A DNA stretch of 64,000 nt from contig NZ_FNWC01000007.1 in the NCBI RefSeq assembly GCF_900104635.1, positions 806,001 through 870,000 on the forward strand, given 5' to 3'. A program made the position numbers and the translations under genes. Below are positions 35,480-44,592 of this stretch, one piece after another (position 1 is the first letter of the stretch; the number at the start of each line of letters is the position of its first letter). The notes beneath the pieces were generated by a model, which did not search any database, was not told the origin of the DNA, and saw only the letters and a list, made by a program, of their open reading frames with translations. The stretch comes from Coprococcus phoceensis (lineage in GTDB: Bacteria > Bacillota > Clostridia > Lachnospirales > Lachnospiraceae).

Positions 35480-36778
35480 TTGGACATATTTTTTGATTGT
35501 ATACTTCTTACAATAGAAATTATTGGACTTTTTATTATTGCGGATGTATTTTTTGAGAGAAAATTCAAAAGGATAAAGTCAATGCTATTTGTGATAGCAG
35601 GTTATGTCTTTTGTTTTCAGTTGCTCGGTCAATTTTTAAATTTGATTGGAACAACAACGATAAAATCTATAATAGTTGTGATTACTTTCTATTTTTTGAT
35701 TATTTTATTATATCAAGGGAGAAAGATAAGACAACTGTTTTTTGTCGCGATGTTTTATATTTTGTTATATACAATCGATTATCTTGTGATTGCGGGCAGT
35801 TTATTGTTTTTACAGATAGATATAAGTGTATTATATAACAGCCAATATGCATATGTTGTGGCGGCACTTTTGGCAAAAAGTATATTGCTTTATAGTTGTA
35901 TCATGTTTTCAAAAAAGATAGAAGCCAGTAGAAGACATGAAAAATTTTCTATTTTAGAATGGGGACAACTTTTAATTGTTCCGATTTGTATGATTTTGAA
36001 TTTGACGATTGTTGTGTATGATCTGATTCAAAATAATAATCTCACGTTTGTCCTATTTTTGGATATTGGATTATTGCTCTTAGGAACATTTATTTATGCA
36101 TATTTAGAGACAGAACTGGAAAAAAAGAAACAAGTGGAAATCCAAAATCTGATTCTCACCAAACAAATACAGGCAGAGGAAAAACAAGCTGAATTAGTGC
36201 GAAACCACTTACAAGAACAAAGGAAGTTGACCCACGATTTCCAAAACCATTTATATACCTTGCGAGGATTATTGCAAAACAAAAATCATACGGAAGAAGC
36301 TTTGGAATATATTCAGAAATTAACAGGGAAAAATGAATCAGGAATACAAATTGTCCATACAAAGAACGCAGTCATTGACGCATTATTGAACCAAAAGTAT
36401 GATGTCTGCAAAAGAGAACGGATTCCTATCTTCTTTGAAGTAAGCGATTTGCAGAAGCTTCATCTCAGTCAGGAAAAAATTGTCGTGATTTTATCGAATA
36501 TTTTAGATAACGCAATTGAGTCCTGCAGAAAGCAGAATACGGGGCGGTATATCAAAGTAAAGTTTTTGATGGATGATCTCGGAACGATTTTGTCAGTTCA
36601 AAATACAGCGAGTTTAAAGAAGTCCAGTAACTTAGAAACATTTACATCCACAAAGGAGAATCAGATACTTCATGGGTATGGTTTGAAAAATGCATTGCAT
36701 ACAGTGGAAGATAGTGGTGGAATGGGAGAGGTATCGTGTGAGAATGGTGTGTTTCAATTTACTGCTATTTGGAATTGA
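35480..36778 (+). CDS. AgrC-like sensor histidine kinase of the second module
   Basis: A 432-residue GHKL kinase with about six to seven hydrophobic segments (residues 1-210), a coiled coil, phospho-acceptor box LTHDFQNH with H252, N box LSNILDNAIES and G box LHGYGLKNA. TTG 35480 lies nine bases from GGAGGGG; ATG 35471 is nearer but leaves no spacing, so either is possible. Open from end to end, unlike its neighbours. With its regulator interrupted and no AgrD gene here, it is an orphan that might respond to another peptide or signal to another LytTR regulator. Confidence 0.85.
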   Translation: MDIFFDCILLTIEIIGLFIIADVFFERKFKRIKSMLFVIAGYVFCFQLLGQFLNLIGTTTIKSIIVVITFYFLIILLYQGRKIRQLFFVAMFYILLYTIDYLVIAGSLLFLQIDISVLYNSQYAYVVAALLAKSILLYSCIMFSKKIEASRRHEKFSILEWGQLLIVPICMILNLTIVVYDLIQNNNLTFVLFLDIGLLLLGTFIYAYLETELEKKKQVEIQNLILTKQIQAEEKQAELVRNHLQEQRKLTHDFQNHLYTLRGLLQNKNHTEEALEYIQKLTGKNESGIQIVHTKNAVIDALLNQKYDVCKRERIPIFFEVSDLQKLHLSQEKIVVILSNILDNAIESCRKQNTGRYIKVKFLMDDLGTILSVQNTASLKKSSNLETFTSTKENQILHGYGLKNALHTVEDSGGMGEVSCENGVFQFTAIWN

Positions 36779-36779
36779 G

Positions 36780-36816
36780 GTCGTTTGGGAACAAAAACTG
36801 TCGTTTGGGAACAAAA
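36780..36816 (+). promoter_or_regulatory. Direct-repeat element ahead of the second agrB
   Basis: GTCGTTTGGGAACAAAA occurs at 36780-36796 and again, identical, at 36800-36816 (20-base period). The CGTT-x-GG part partly fits the LytTR direct-repeat consensus. It sits between the kinase stop and the agrB remnant, the same place as the repeat in the first module, followed by TTGATA at 36820-36825 as a possible -35 box. Confidence 0.55.
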
Positions 36817-36870
36817 CACTTGATAAAAGTCAAAAAAATGTTATTCCAGTGTTACGAAGGAGAAGAACAT

Positions 36871-37155
36871 ATGCTTCTAAGAGTAACAGAAAGAATAGCA
36901 TTTTTTTTATATGATAAGAAAATAATACAGAAAGAGGATATAAGATGGTGTGTCTATTTATTTCAAAAGTGGATATTAAATACTGTAAGCTATACCATAT
37001 TATATTTTATCGGATGTTATATCGCTACGCCAGTACAAGTGATTTTGTATTTATTGAATTTTGAGGTTTTGCGGAGAAAAAGTGACGGTTATCATGCAAA
37101 AACACCTTTTAGATGTATCTTGTTATCAACCAGTATAGAAATTGTTGACGACTAA
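36871..37155 (+). pseudogene. AgrB remnant, C-terminal half missing
   Basis: ATG 36871 follows AAGGAGAAG. The 94 residues match the first half of AgrB: two early hydrophobic segments and the catalytic SDGYHAKTPFRC with H75 and C82. After LLSTS the sequence ends in IEIVDD and a stop, where normal AgrB continues for about 100 residues with three or four more membrane segments. No AgrD-like reading frame lies before it or in the 52 bases after it, so the deletion that cut agrB probably removed agrD as well. Not expected to process peptide. Confidence 0.82.
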
Positions 37156-37207
37156 AAATGAATATAAAATCAACAAGAGAAAGTCAAAATGTCAGGAGGG
37201 ACTGAAT

Positions 37208-37561
37208 ATGTTAAGAAACAAAAGAAAAAGAGTAGCAGCTTTGCTAGCTGGATGTATGGTAATTGGAAGTAGTATGAGTGTGTATGCAGGAACGGCAAGT
37301 GGATATGTTGGTAAGCAAAGAACACATTTGAATGTAACAGTCAGGCATGCTTATGCTTCCACCGGCGGTAACAATGCAAAGACTTCCATTGCAGCAAAAA
37401 GATATGTGACGGGTGGAAGTATGAATCAAATGGTTGCGATGCCGACCCAAACCGGAGCAAATGAACTGACTGTATATGCTCCAAATGGATGGGATATAGG
37501 TACTGCAACAAGTTTTCATACATATGAAGGCGCAACAAGTAATCTGACAGCTCATTCATAA
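37208..37561 (+). CDS. Small secreted protein of unknown function, second agr-type module
   Basis: A 117-residue protein with a basic N-terminus, hydrophobic core and likely cleavage after VYA at residue 27. The mature part of about 90 residues is rich in Thr, Ala, Gly and Asn, has no Cys, and contains TVYAPNGWDIG. AGGAGGG precedes ATG 37208. It holds the same place in its module as the secreted protein at 3863, but the sequences share little beyond size and signal peptide. No family recognised. The gene is still intact even though its exporter genes are broken. Confidence 0.75.
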   Translation: MLRNKRKRVAALLAGCMVIGSSMSVYAGTASGYVGKQRTHLNVTVRHAYASTGGNNAKTSIAAKRYVTGGSMNQMVAMPTQTGANELTVYAPNGWDIGTATSFHTYEGATSNLTAHS

Positions 37562-37580
37562 AAACTGTTTAATGACATGC

Positions 37581-37611
37581 GAGAAATAGAGTATTTTATA
37601 CTCTATTTCTC
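37581..37611 (+). other. Strong hairpin between secreted-protein gene and lipoprotein gene
   Basis: A perfect 13-bp stem, 37581-37593 with 37599-37611, loop TTTTA. There is no T tract after it, so it is better read as an mRNA-stability or processing hairpin than as a terminator. Confidence 0.65.
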
Positions 37612-37661
37612 GTGCAAGTGAAACAGATAAACTATTAATTTATGAGATTGGAGGAATGTTT

Positions 37662-38903
37662 ATGCGGAAACACAGATGGAAAATGTTATTGCTCTTACTA
37701 TTTTCAGTAACACTTATCGGCTGCAGCGAAAAAAAAGATGGTGAAAGTTCCAAATCAGAAAAATTCCAGTCTGATTACATTGACATTTCCGGGAGGGATA
37801 TAAAAGTGAACGGTGGATTTTTCAGTGCCATTCATGGAATGTCATATTTTACGGATTTTAAGACGAATACAGCCGTTCCAATCTGTAATAAACCGGATTG
37901 CCGCCATCTTTCCAATTATGAGGATGCAGAGACTGCCTGCAATGCCGCAAAAGGTTCCAACAATATATTTCCATATAAAGGGAAGCTATATGGAATGATG
38001 AGTGATGAAGATGGAACGAGGCTTGTTGTGTCAGAATTTGACGGAAGCAACCGGAAGGAAAAAGATTATTTTATCGATGCAGGCTGTGTCTTTCATGCGG
38101 GGGTTGTTGTCGGAGATGAATTATACTATTTTTATTCTGATATTTTGGATGCGGCAGAAGAAGAGAATATTCAGGATACAAAATACCAACGTCATTTTAA
38201 TGTGCTGAATTTGGATTCCATGAAACAGGAGGAGATTTTCACAGAAGAAGCCGATTTTGTGAACGTTCTTGGGGTAACAAAGGACTATTTGATTTATTCT
38301 CTGATAAATGGAGACACTCCATTGTTTTATAAATTTGAGTATCAAACAAAAAAATCAGAAGAGATTGTGCTGCATAATAGTGGGTATGAGCTGATATACT
38401 TTAGTCCTGACAAAAGCAGTTTTTACTATGCCGGAACGGAGAAAAACGAATTGGATACCATTTATCAATATCATCTTGATACGAACGAAAATGAAATATA
38501 TCTGAACCGGTCTGAACTGAAAGAGTTTGTTGGCGAAGAAACAGGCTATCTGTCACTGGATGGTATTTTAGAGGAAGGGGTTGTTTTCCGTTTGTCTGAT
38601 TATCCAAAGCAATGGATGTTCTTTAAAGAGAAAGAAAGCGGGGCAATCCGGGAGTTGTCTCTGCCGCAGAACCTTCCGGCGGAGGGGGCTGTACTGAGTA
38701 ACTTTATCTGCCAGACAGAAGAAGGAGTATATCTGAATTATTACACTATCGGCGAGACGGAAGGCGACTTGATTGAATGGTATGGATATATTCGCTGGGA
38801 GGATTTGTTGAGTGGAAAGAACGATGTGGAAGTTGTTTTGAAGCCAAGTGTCTCTTCAACGGGAAATTTAGTGGATAAGGATGGGAAGCTGATTGGGGAT
38901 TAG
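37662..38903 (+). CDS. Large lipoprotein of the second module, beta-propeller-like
   Basis: A 413-residue lipoprotein; lipobox TLIGC with C21. GGAGG lies seven bases ahead of ATG 37662, better than ATG 37656. The mature part has a CNKPDCRH motif followed by repeated short strands of the type GKLYGMM, DELYYFY and SSFYYAG, each about 40-50 residues apart, which suggests a beta-propeller of the DUF5050 sort common in Lachnospiraceae. Role unknown. It is open along its length and precedes a broken permease. Confidence 0.72.
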   Translation: MRKHRWKMLLLLLFSVTLIGCSEKKDGESSKSEKFQSDYIDISGRDIKVNGGFFSAIHGMSYFTDFKTNTAVPICNKPDCRHLSNYEDAETACNAAKGSNNIFPYKGKLYGMMSDEDGTRLVVSEFDGSNRKEKDYFIDAGCVFHAGVVVGDELYYFYSDILDAAEEENIQDTKYQRHFNVLNLDSMKQEEIFTEEADFVNVLGVTKDYLIYSLINGDTPLFYKFEYQTKKSEEIVLHNSGYELIYFSPDKSSFYYAGTEKNELDTIYQYHLDTNENEIYLNRSELKEFVGEETGYLSLDGILEEGVVFRLSDYPKQWMFFKEKESGAIRELSLPQNLPAEGAVLSNFICQTEEGVYLNYYTIGETEGDLIEWYGYIRWEDLLSGKNDVEVVLKPSVSSTGNLVDKDGKLIGD

Positions 38904-38918
38904 AAAGATGGAGGCAGT

Positions 38919-41146
38919 ATGGAATGTGTAAGGTATGAGTGGAAGAAGTTCATTGCATTTCGTTTCTTTTGGCTGCTGTGCGTGGTGGCGTTCCTGTTTA
39001 ATCTGTGGAATCTTTCTGAGCAGGCAAAGATGAGCTGGCCTCCGGCGGAGGCAGTAAAAGAGCTGTACGCGGATTTGAAACGACAGCCGGAGGAAGAGCG
39101 GGAACGTTGGCTTAAGGAGCTGAAGGAGAATAAAATATCATCATACACCGGCAACCCTTATGCGGAGGAGGAACTGTATAAAAAAGTTCTGCACGAGTAT
39201 GTGCAGGCTGGACAGTATGAATCTTATTTGGATGAGATTGAGCAAAAAAGCACAAATATGTCGAGTGCGATTTTCTCAGAAGAAAGTTCTTTTGCATATC
39301 GGAATGCACAGAAAACACCGGAAGCATTTGAAAAGCTGCATGGTTTAGAGTTGGCGGTGGATATTTCGGATGGTGTGATTTTTGCAGCACAGACAGAATT
39401 TACGGACGTCTGCATGGTTCTTTTGCTGACTGCAATGACATATTTTTTGGTGATTTATGAGAAAAAGAATCAGTTATACCGGCTTTTAAAATCTACATAT
39501 AAAGGACGGAAGTATGTAATTCGGGCAAAATTGCTGATTGCAGCCGGAATTACATGCTTTCTTGTCTTGTTTTTATATGGCGGAAATTACTTGTTTTCCA
39601 TGCATCAATATGGATTTGGGGATTTGGAAAGACCGGTTCAATCCGTGACTGCAATGTATGAAAGTCCATACATGCTTTCGGTTGGCGAATATTTGATGCT
39701 TTATCTGCTTTTAAAAATGTTTGTCTGTTATGTGATTGCACTGGCTATGATGTGGCTGGCGCAAAAGGCGGGCAGTTCTTCGGGTGCAGTTTTAGGAATT
39801 GGATTTATTGGGATTGGGGAGTATCTGCTCTGTCTGCTGCTGCCGTCTGTCTCTTATATGGACGTGCTGAAATATGTAAATCTTGCGCAGTATATCAAGG
39901 TATATCCACTGTTATCCCAATATCATAATTTGGACGTCTTCGGATATCCGGTCAACGCAATGCACATATTTTTGGCGCTTCTGCCAGTATGCCTGTTGCT
40001 GCTTTTGGCTGTCAACATCCGAAAATTTTCCCACTGCGACAAAGTAAAGGCGCGATGGAGAAGGAAGAAGCCGAAGAGCGTACCTGCATTTGTGACGGAT
40101 AAATTGTGTCTGCATGAGCTGTTTAAAAACCTGTTCACGAACAAAACAATATGGCTCTGTGCCGCTGTTCTATATGGCGCTGTTTTAGTTGGAAATGGCA
40201 TGAAGTTTTACAAAGATGTGGAGGAAGAGTACTACCAAATGTATGTGGCGAAACAGCAGGGGCACATTACGGAGGACAAGCTGAAATACTTTTCGGAAGA
40301 AAAGAAAAAATACGAGGAAATCATGGCGTTGACCCCGGAAAAATCGGGACTTTCGGAACAGGAGATTGCACAAAAACAGAATAATATCCGCTATCCATAT
40401 GCAGGTTTCAGGAGGGCTTATGCCCAGCTTCAATATGTGGTGGGCAACAATTCCATGCGCGGCGTCAATGAGCAGGAACTCGTATATGACACCGGGTATG
40501 AAAAGATGTTCGGCAGCAGCCTCGCAAGAAGCCGCCTGATTCTACTCAGCCTGTGTGTGTTTGTCGCCGTCTACAGCGCATCCTCGGCGCTTGGCATGGA
40601 ATATGACTTGAAAGTGATGAATTTGCTTCGGAGTACAAAGCGGGGACGGCTGCCGATTTTGACTACGAAGATAGGCACGGTATTCAAAATTACATTTTTG
40701 ATGGCAGTTTTGATTCACCTCCCTTTCATTTTGAAAATAGTGAAGTCGTATCCGATGGATAACTGGGGGGGGCGAAAGTGCGCTCCATGCCGTTCGCAGG
40801 AGAGTCAGTCTTAAACTGCACGATTGGGGAATATGTTTTTTTGCTGGCACTCTCCCAGTTTCTTTCGCTGTTTGTTATTGCACTGGCGGCTGTGGCGCTG
40901 TCTGCACTGTTAAAAGATACGATTTTGACAAATATTTCAGGGATTGTAATCTTTATAGGACCGCTTGTCATGGAATGGGGCGGGCTTTATAAAATACATT
41001 TTTGGAGCATGAACGCGCTGCTGGATGCGCATCAACTGTTACAGGGGCGGTGGGATATGATTGTGTTGCAGGTGCTGGTTTTTTGGATTTATCTCCCTGC
41101 TGCGAGTTGTTATATTCTCTATGAAATCTATGATAAAAGGAAGTGA
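38919..41146 (+). pseudogene. Large ABC transporter permease, frameshifted at a G8 tract
   Basis: The first frame (38919-40814) encodes an N-terminal membrane segment, a hydrophilic outer region (about residues 30-165), a block of about six hydrophobic segments, a second outer region and more membrane segments. At 40765-40772 a run of eight G shifts the frame and translation ends 14 codons on. The rest of the gene (GESVLNCTIGEYVF to DKRK) continues in another frame to 41146. One extra G, or two fewer, restores a single protein of about 740 residues. This may be true decay, reversible slippage or a base-calling error. The ATPase gene overlaps the end. Confidence 0.85.
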
Positions 41147-41151
41147 GACGG

Positions 41152-42029
41152 ATGAAATTAGTGATAAGAGGACTCAACAAAAACTATGGGGCAAAAGTTG
41201 CGTTGCAGGATTTCCATGCAGTATTTGAAAATGGAATTTATGGGATATTAGGTCCAAATGGAGCCGGGAAAAGTACATTGATGAATATATTGACGGATAA
41301 CCTGCTGCGTGATTCGGGGAGAATCCTGTGCAATGAAACAGAGATTACGAAGATGAAAGCACAGTATCGGAAAATCATGGGGTATAGCCGCAGCAGCAAC
41401 AATTATATGATTCTTTCACCGTAAATCATTTTATCAGCTACATGGGAACACTGCGCGGTATGGATAAAAAAGAAATCAGGAGGCGCATGGAGGAACTTCT
41501 TCCACTTTTGAATTTAAGCGAGGTGAGAAGAAAGAAGATAAAAGAACTGTCCGGCGGGATGAAACAGAGGGTTCTCCTTGTGCAGGCTCTTTTGGATGAT
41601 CCACAGATTCTGATTTTAGATGAGCCGACTGCCGGTTTGGATCCAAAGGAGCGTATCCGTATCCGAAACCTGATCTCGGATTTGAGCGGCGACAAAATTG
41701 TCCTGATTGCTACTCATGTGGTGTCTGACATTGAGTTTATCTCAAAAGAAATTCTTTTGATGAAAAACGGAAAGGTTGTGGACAAAGACTGCCCGGAGGC
41801 ATTGCAGAAAAAAATTGCTGGGAAAGTATTTGAAATCAGGATTTCACAGGATGAATTGAATCAGGTAAAACAAGAATTTGAAATCAGTAACTTATTTCGG
41901 ACGGACGGGGAGATTGTCGTGCGTGTTATCTCAGAGCAGCACCCGGAAAAATACCGGTGGACAGAAGTCAGCCCGACACTTGAAGACGTCTATCTGTATG
42001 AATTTGAGTGCCTGTGCAGGGATGCTTAA
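41152..42029 (+). pseudogene. ABC transporter ATPase, one-base deletion
   Basis: The N-terminal part has Walker A GPNGAGKST; the frame then breaks after IMGY at about 41386 and stops at 41424. In the next frame the sequence continues PQQQQLYDSFTVNH and on to LSGGMKQR, LILDEPTAGLD and ATHVVSD, ending at 42029. Relatives read GYMPQQ here, so the loss of one T in an ATG codon explains the break. A restart at ATG 41442 would make a protein without Walker A. About 292 residues if repaired. It is the partner of the permease upstream. Confidence 0.88.
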
Positions 42030-42051
42030 AATAAGCTGAAAAAGAAGCATA

Positions 42052-42126
42052 ATGAAAGTATCGATTGTTATGGTTTTGATTGGAAATTCAAAGCTCATTA
42101 TTTTAGATGAACCAAAATATATGTAG
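42052..42126 (+). pseudogene. Fragment of another ABC transporter ATPase
   Basis: Twenty-four codons read VSIVMVLIGNSKLIILDEP, the stretch after the signature loop plus Walker B of an ABC ATPase, followed by a stop at 42124. Nothing else of that gene remains. It shows that at least one more ABC gene once lay here. Confidence 0.6.
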
Positions 42127-42377
42127 ATTATAACTTTGGGAGTAAGGAAATTTTGAAAATATATCCAATTTATTTATATAATATGATACAATGGGGCTGA
42201 AAGCGGAAAGTGAAGACATAAAAAGTTTGTATAATTGATATTGGTAACCGTGGGGATAGTTATAAGAGATATTAGAAATAGAAATTAAAAAAAGGGCGCA
42301 AGCTCTTTTTTTTGATGCAAATAAGATGCATCTCTCCGGTATAGTCATATTAGAAAACAATACAAGGAGGGATAGCA
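42127..42377 (+). other. AT-rich intergenic stretch with a terminator, no gene
   Basis: No reading frame on either strand looks coding. Apart from the ATPase fragment before it, the stretch contains scattered TATAAT-like boxes (for example near 42226) and the terminator at 42287-42313. It separates the two groups of decayed genes. Confidence 0.6.
42287..42313 (+). terminator. Intrinsic terminator
   Basis: AAAAAAAGGGC (42287-42297), loop GCAA, GCTCTTTTTTT (42302-42312) with continuing T. Confidence 0.8.
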
Positions 42378-43641
42378 ATGAGAAAAGAAATCGGAATCTT
42401 ACTGGCATGGGTGGTGTTTTTATCCGGTTGTGTGGGAAAGCCGATGGAGAAACAAAATGAACAAACAAAGAAAGAAGATGCAGTGCTACGTTTGTATACC
42501 CTAAAAGAAAATGAGAATTTGTGGCAAAGCGCAAAGTTATTTATGGAGAAATATCCTAAGTATCCGGTTGTGATAGAGGTGGGGATATCAGAGGAAGACG
42601 GAAAGACGGTATCCGATGCAATCCGAAGTCTGAACACCGAGATTATGGCGGGAAATGGACCGGATATCATTTTGATGGATGGACTTCCAATTGAGGACTA
42701 TATCGAAAAAGGGGGATTGGAAGACTTAAGTGACATGGTGGAGAGTGTGAAAGAAAATGGGGAAGAATTTTTTGAAAACGTACTTTCCTCATATGAAAAA
42801 GGGGAGAAAGTGTATGCAATCCCATCCCGTTTTTCCGTTCCGATTATTATTGGAAAAGAAGGTGCGGTGACACCAGAGGAAGTAAAAACTCTATCAGGCA
42901 CATTGAAAACACGGACGGAAGAGCAGATAAAAGGGATCGCACGGAATGCAACGAAGAGTATTCCGTTACTTCTATTGACTTTTTGGAACGATATTATTTC
43001 AGAAGAGAGTGTGGTAGATCAAGAGGCACTGTCCACATTTTTAGAAGAGGCAAGGATGCTTTTTGATGCATCTGAGATTGATTTGGAATTGCCGTACTAT
43101 TCCGGAGACGCCGGGGTAACAATGGCATTTCAAAAGGATATTTTGTCGGTTGATGAAATGGATATGGGGCAGACGCTGGCGCAATTGGAAAGTGTGAGTG
43201 CGAATAGTCCCGTGTTCTATGATTATTTAAACAGCGAAAGTGGGAAAAAGTTTATCCCGAAATGGATATTTGGCATAACTGCGTCCAGTGAGAAGAAAGA
43301 AGCTGCGAAAGCGTTCCTATCGTACTTTTTATCTTCCGAGAATATGGATCAGTATGACTGGACATTGAGTGTGAATAAGACAAGCTTTCGAAAGACGCTT
43401 CCGATATCAGAGACAAAGGAACAGATGACAGTCATGTATCCGGAACAGGATAGTGCAGAAGGGATTCGCATTCAGAAATTAAATGCAGAGGAAGCGGAGG
43501 AATTTGTAAATTTCTTAAGTGGAGCAGGCACTGTTTGAGGAGATTCTGACACAGGCGGAGCATTATGTGTATGGAGAAGAATCGTTGGAATCTGCTGTGA
43601 ATGCAATTGTAGAAAAAGTAGAGATTTATCAGGCGGAATAA
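42378..43641 (+). pseudogene. Sugar ABC transporter solute-binding lipoprotein, frameshifted near its end
   Basis: A lipoprotein signal with lipobox FLSGC (C18) leads a periplasmic-binding-protein type 1 fold with NGPDIILMDGLPIEDYIEKGG and an AIPSRFSVPI segment. At about 43530 the frame breaks and stops at 43538, while the next frame continues LFEEILTQAEHYVYG to IYQAE and TAA at 43641. The shift removes about the last 36 residues, part of a C-terminal helix bundle, so the shortened protein might still be exported. AGGAGGG precedes ATG 42378. A permease remnant follows at once. Confidence 0.8.
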
Positions 43642-43644
43642 GTG

Positions 43645-44592
43645 ATGAGAAAGAGAAAAATGTGGGTGGGATATCTGTTTATCCTGCCAAGCTTTGTCGG
43701 TGTATTGCTCTTTGTGTTGATTCCGTACATTGATGTCGTAAGGAGAGCATTTATGCAGACTGCTTCCGGTCAGTTTGTAGGTCTTTTGAATTTTAAATCT
43801 ATCTTACACAATAAAGCGTTTTTGTTGGCATTCACAAATACGGGACGTTTTGTGGGAGTCTGTATTCCTGTTTTGTTTGTCTTATCATTAGGAATTGCGG
43901 TGTCCCTCGCAAAACAGACTGCGTATGCGGAAATTTTAAAAACTGGATTTGTGGAAAAGCAGCTTTCAGCGTTAAAAGAGCTCCAGAGTGCAGAAGGGAA
44001 GGTAGTGTCTCCTATGGATGGAGTTGTATCAGCTGTGAATATACAGGTAGGTGGTATGACTTCTGGAACGGCAGATATTTTAATTGCTGATATATCTGCT
44101 GAAATGATGCTGAAAGTACAGTTTTCGGAAGAGAATAAAGAACATGTGATAGTCGGTGCAAATGTAAAGCTGATTTCTGATGTGCTTATGGAAACAGAGA
44201 AAAATGCAGTTGGGAAATTAAAAATTACAGCGATACAGCAAAATACAGAAACGGGGGCAGGGGTAGAGGCAAGTATACGGATTCCACCAAATACGCTTCC
44301 GATTGGCACCTCAGTAGGTGTGCAAATAGAGACAAGCAAAAAAATGTATTCAGGGTGTATACCTTTAGAAGCGCTGCATCAAGAAGAGGGAAATCAATAT
44401 TATGTGTATACCACCGATGAGAAGAAAACAATCCTTGGAACAGAAGTCATTGCAAGACGTGTGGATGTGACTGTCGAATACAAAGGAGATCGATATGCAG
44501 CAGTGAAAGGTCTGAGTGTCAATCAGAACATTATCCTATCCTCGTCAAAACAGATTTCTGATGGCGGCCGCATCAAGCCGCAGAAGCAGTGA
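43645..44592 (+). CDS. Chimera: sugar ABC permease N-terminus fused to HlyD-type adaptor C-terminus
   Basis: A 315-residue open frame made of two unrelated parts. Residues 1-90 are the start of a MalF/UgpA-type sugar permease (GYLFILPSFVGVLLF, FKSILHNKAFLLAF). From about residue 92 the sequence is a membrane-fusion-protein fragment: helical ILKTGFVEKQLSALKEL, then the lipoyl-like GKVVSPMDGVVSAV and beta-barrel segments to the end. The junction lies near 43915-43930. No natural family has this architecture, so a deletion probably fused two genes in frame and took the rest of the permease, any second permease and the adaptor N-terminus. Neither activity should survive. The next gene overlaps its stop. 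Confidence 0.75.
   Translation: MRKRKMWVGYLFILPSFVGVLLFVLIPYIDVVRRAFMQTASGQFVGLLNFKSILHNKAFLLAFTNTGRFVGVCIPVLFVLSLGIAVSLAKQTAYAEILKTGFVEKQLSALKELQSAEGKVVSPMDGVVSAVNIQVGGMTSGTADILIADISAEMMLKVQFSEENKEHVIVGANVKLISDVLMETEKNAVGKLKITAIQQNTETGAGVEASIRIPPNTLPIGTSVGVQIETSKKMYSGCIPLEALHQEEGNQYYVYTTDEKKTILGTEVIARRVDVTVEYKGDRYAAVKGLSVNQNIILSSSKQISDGGRIKPQKQ

Noticed and set aside
41442..42029. Treating the second ATPase fragment as an intact separate gene
   Set aside because: It lacks Walker A, and the missing part lies directly upstream in another frame, so it is one broken gene.
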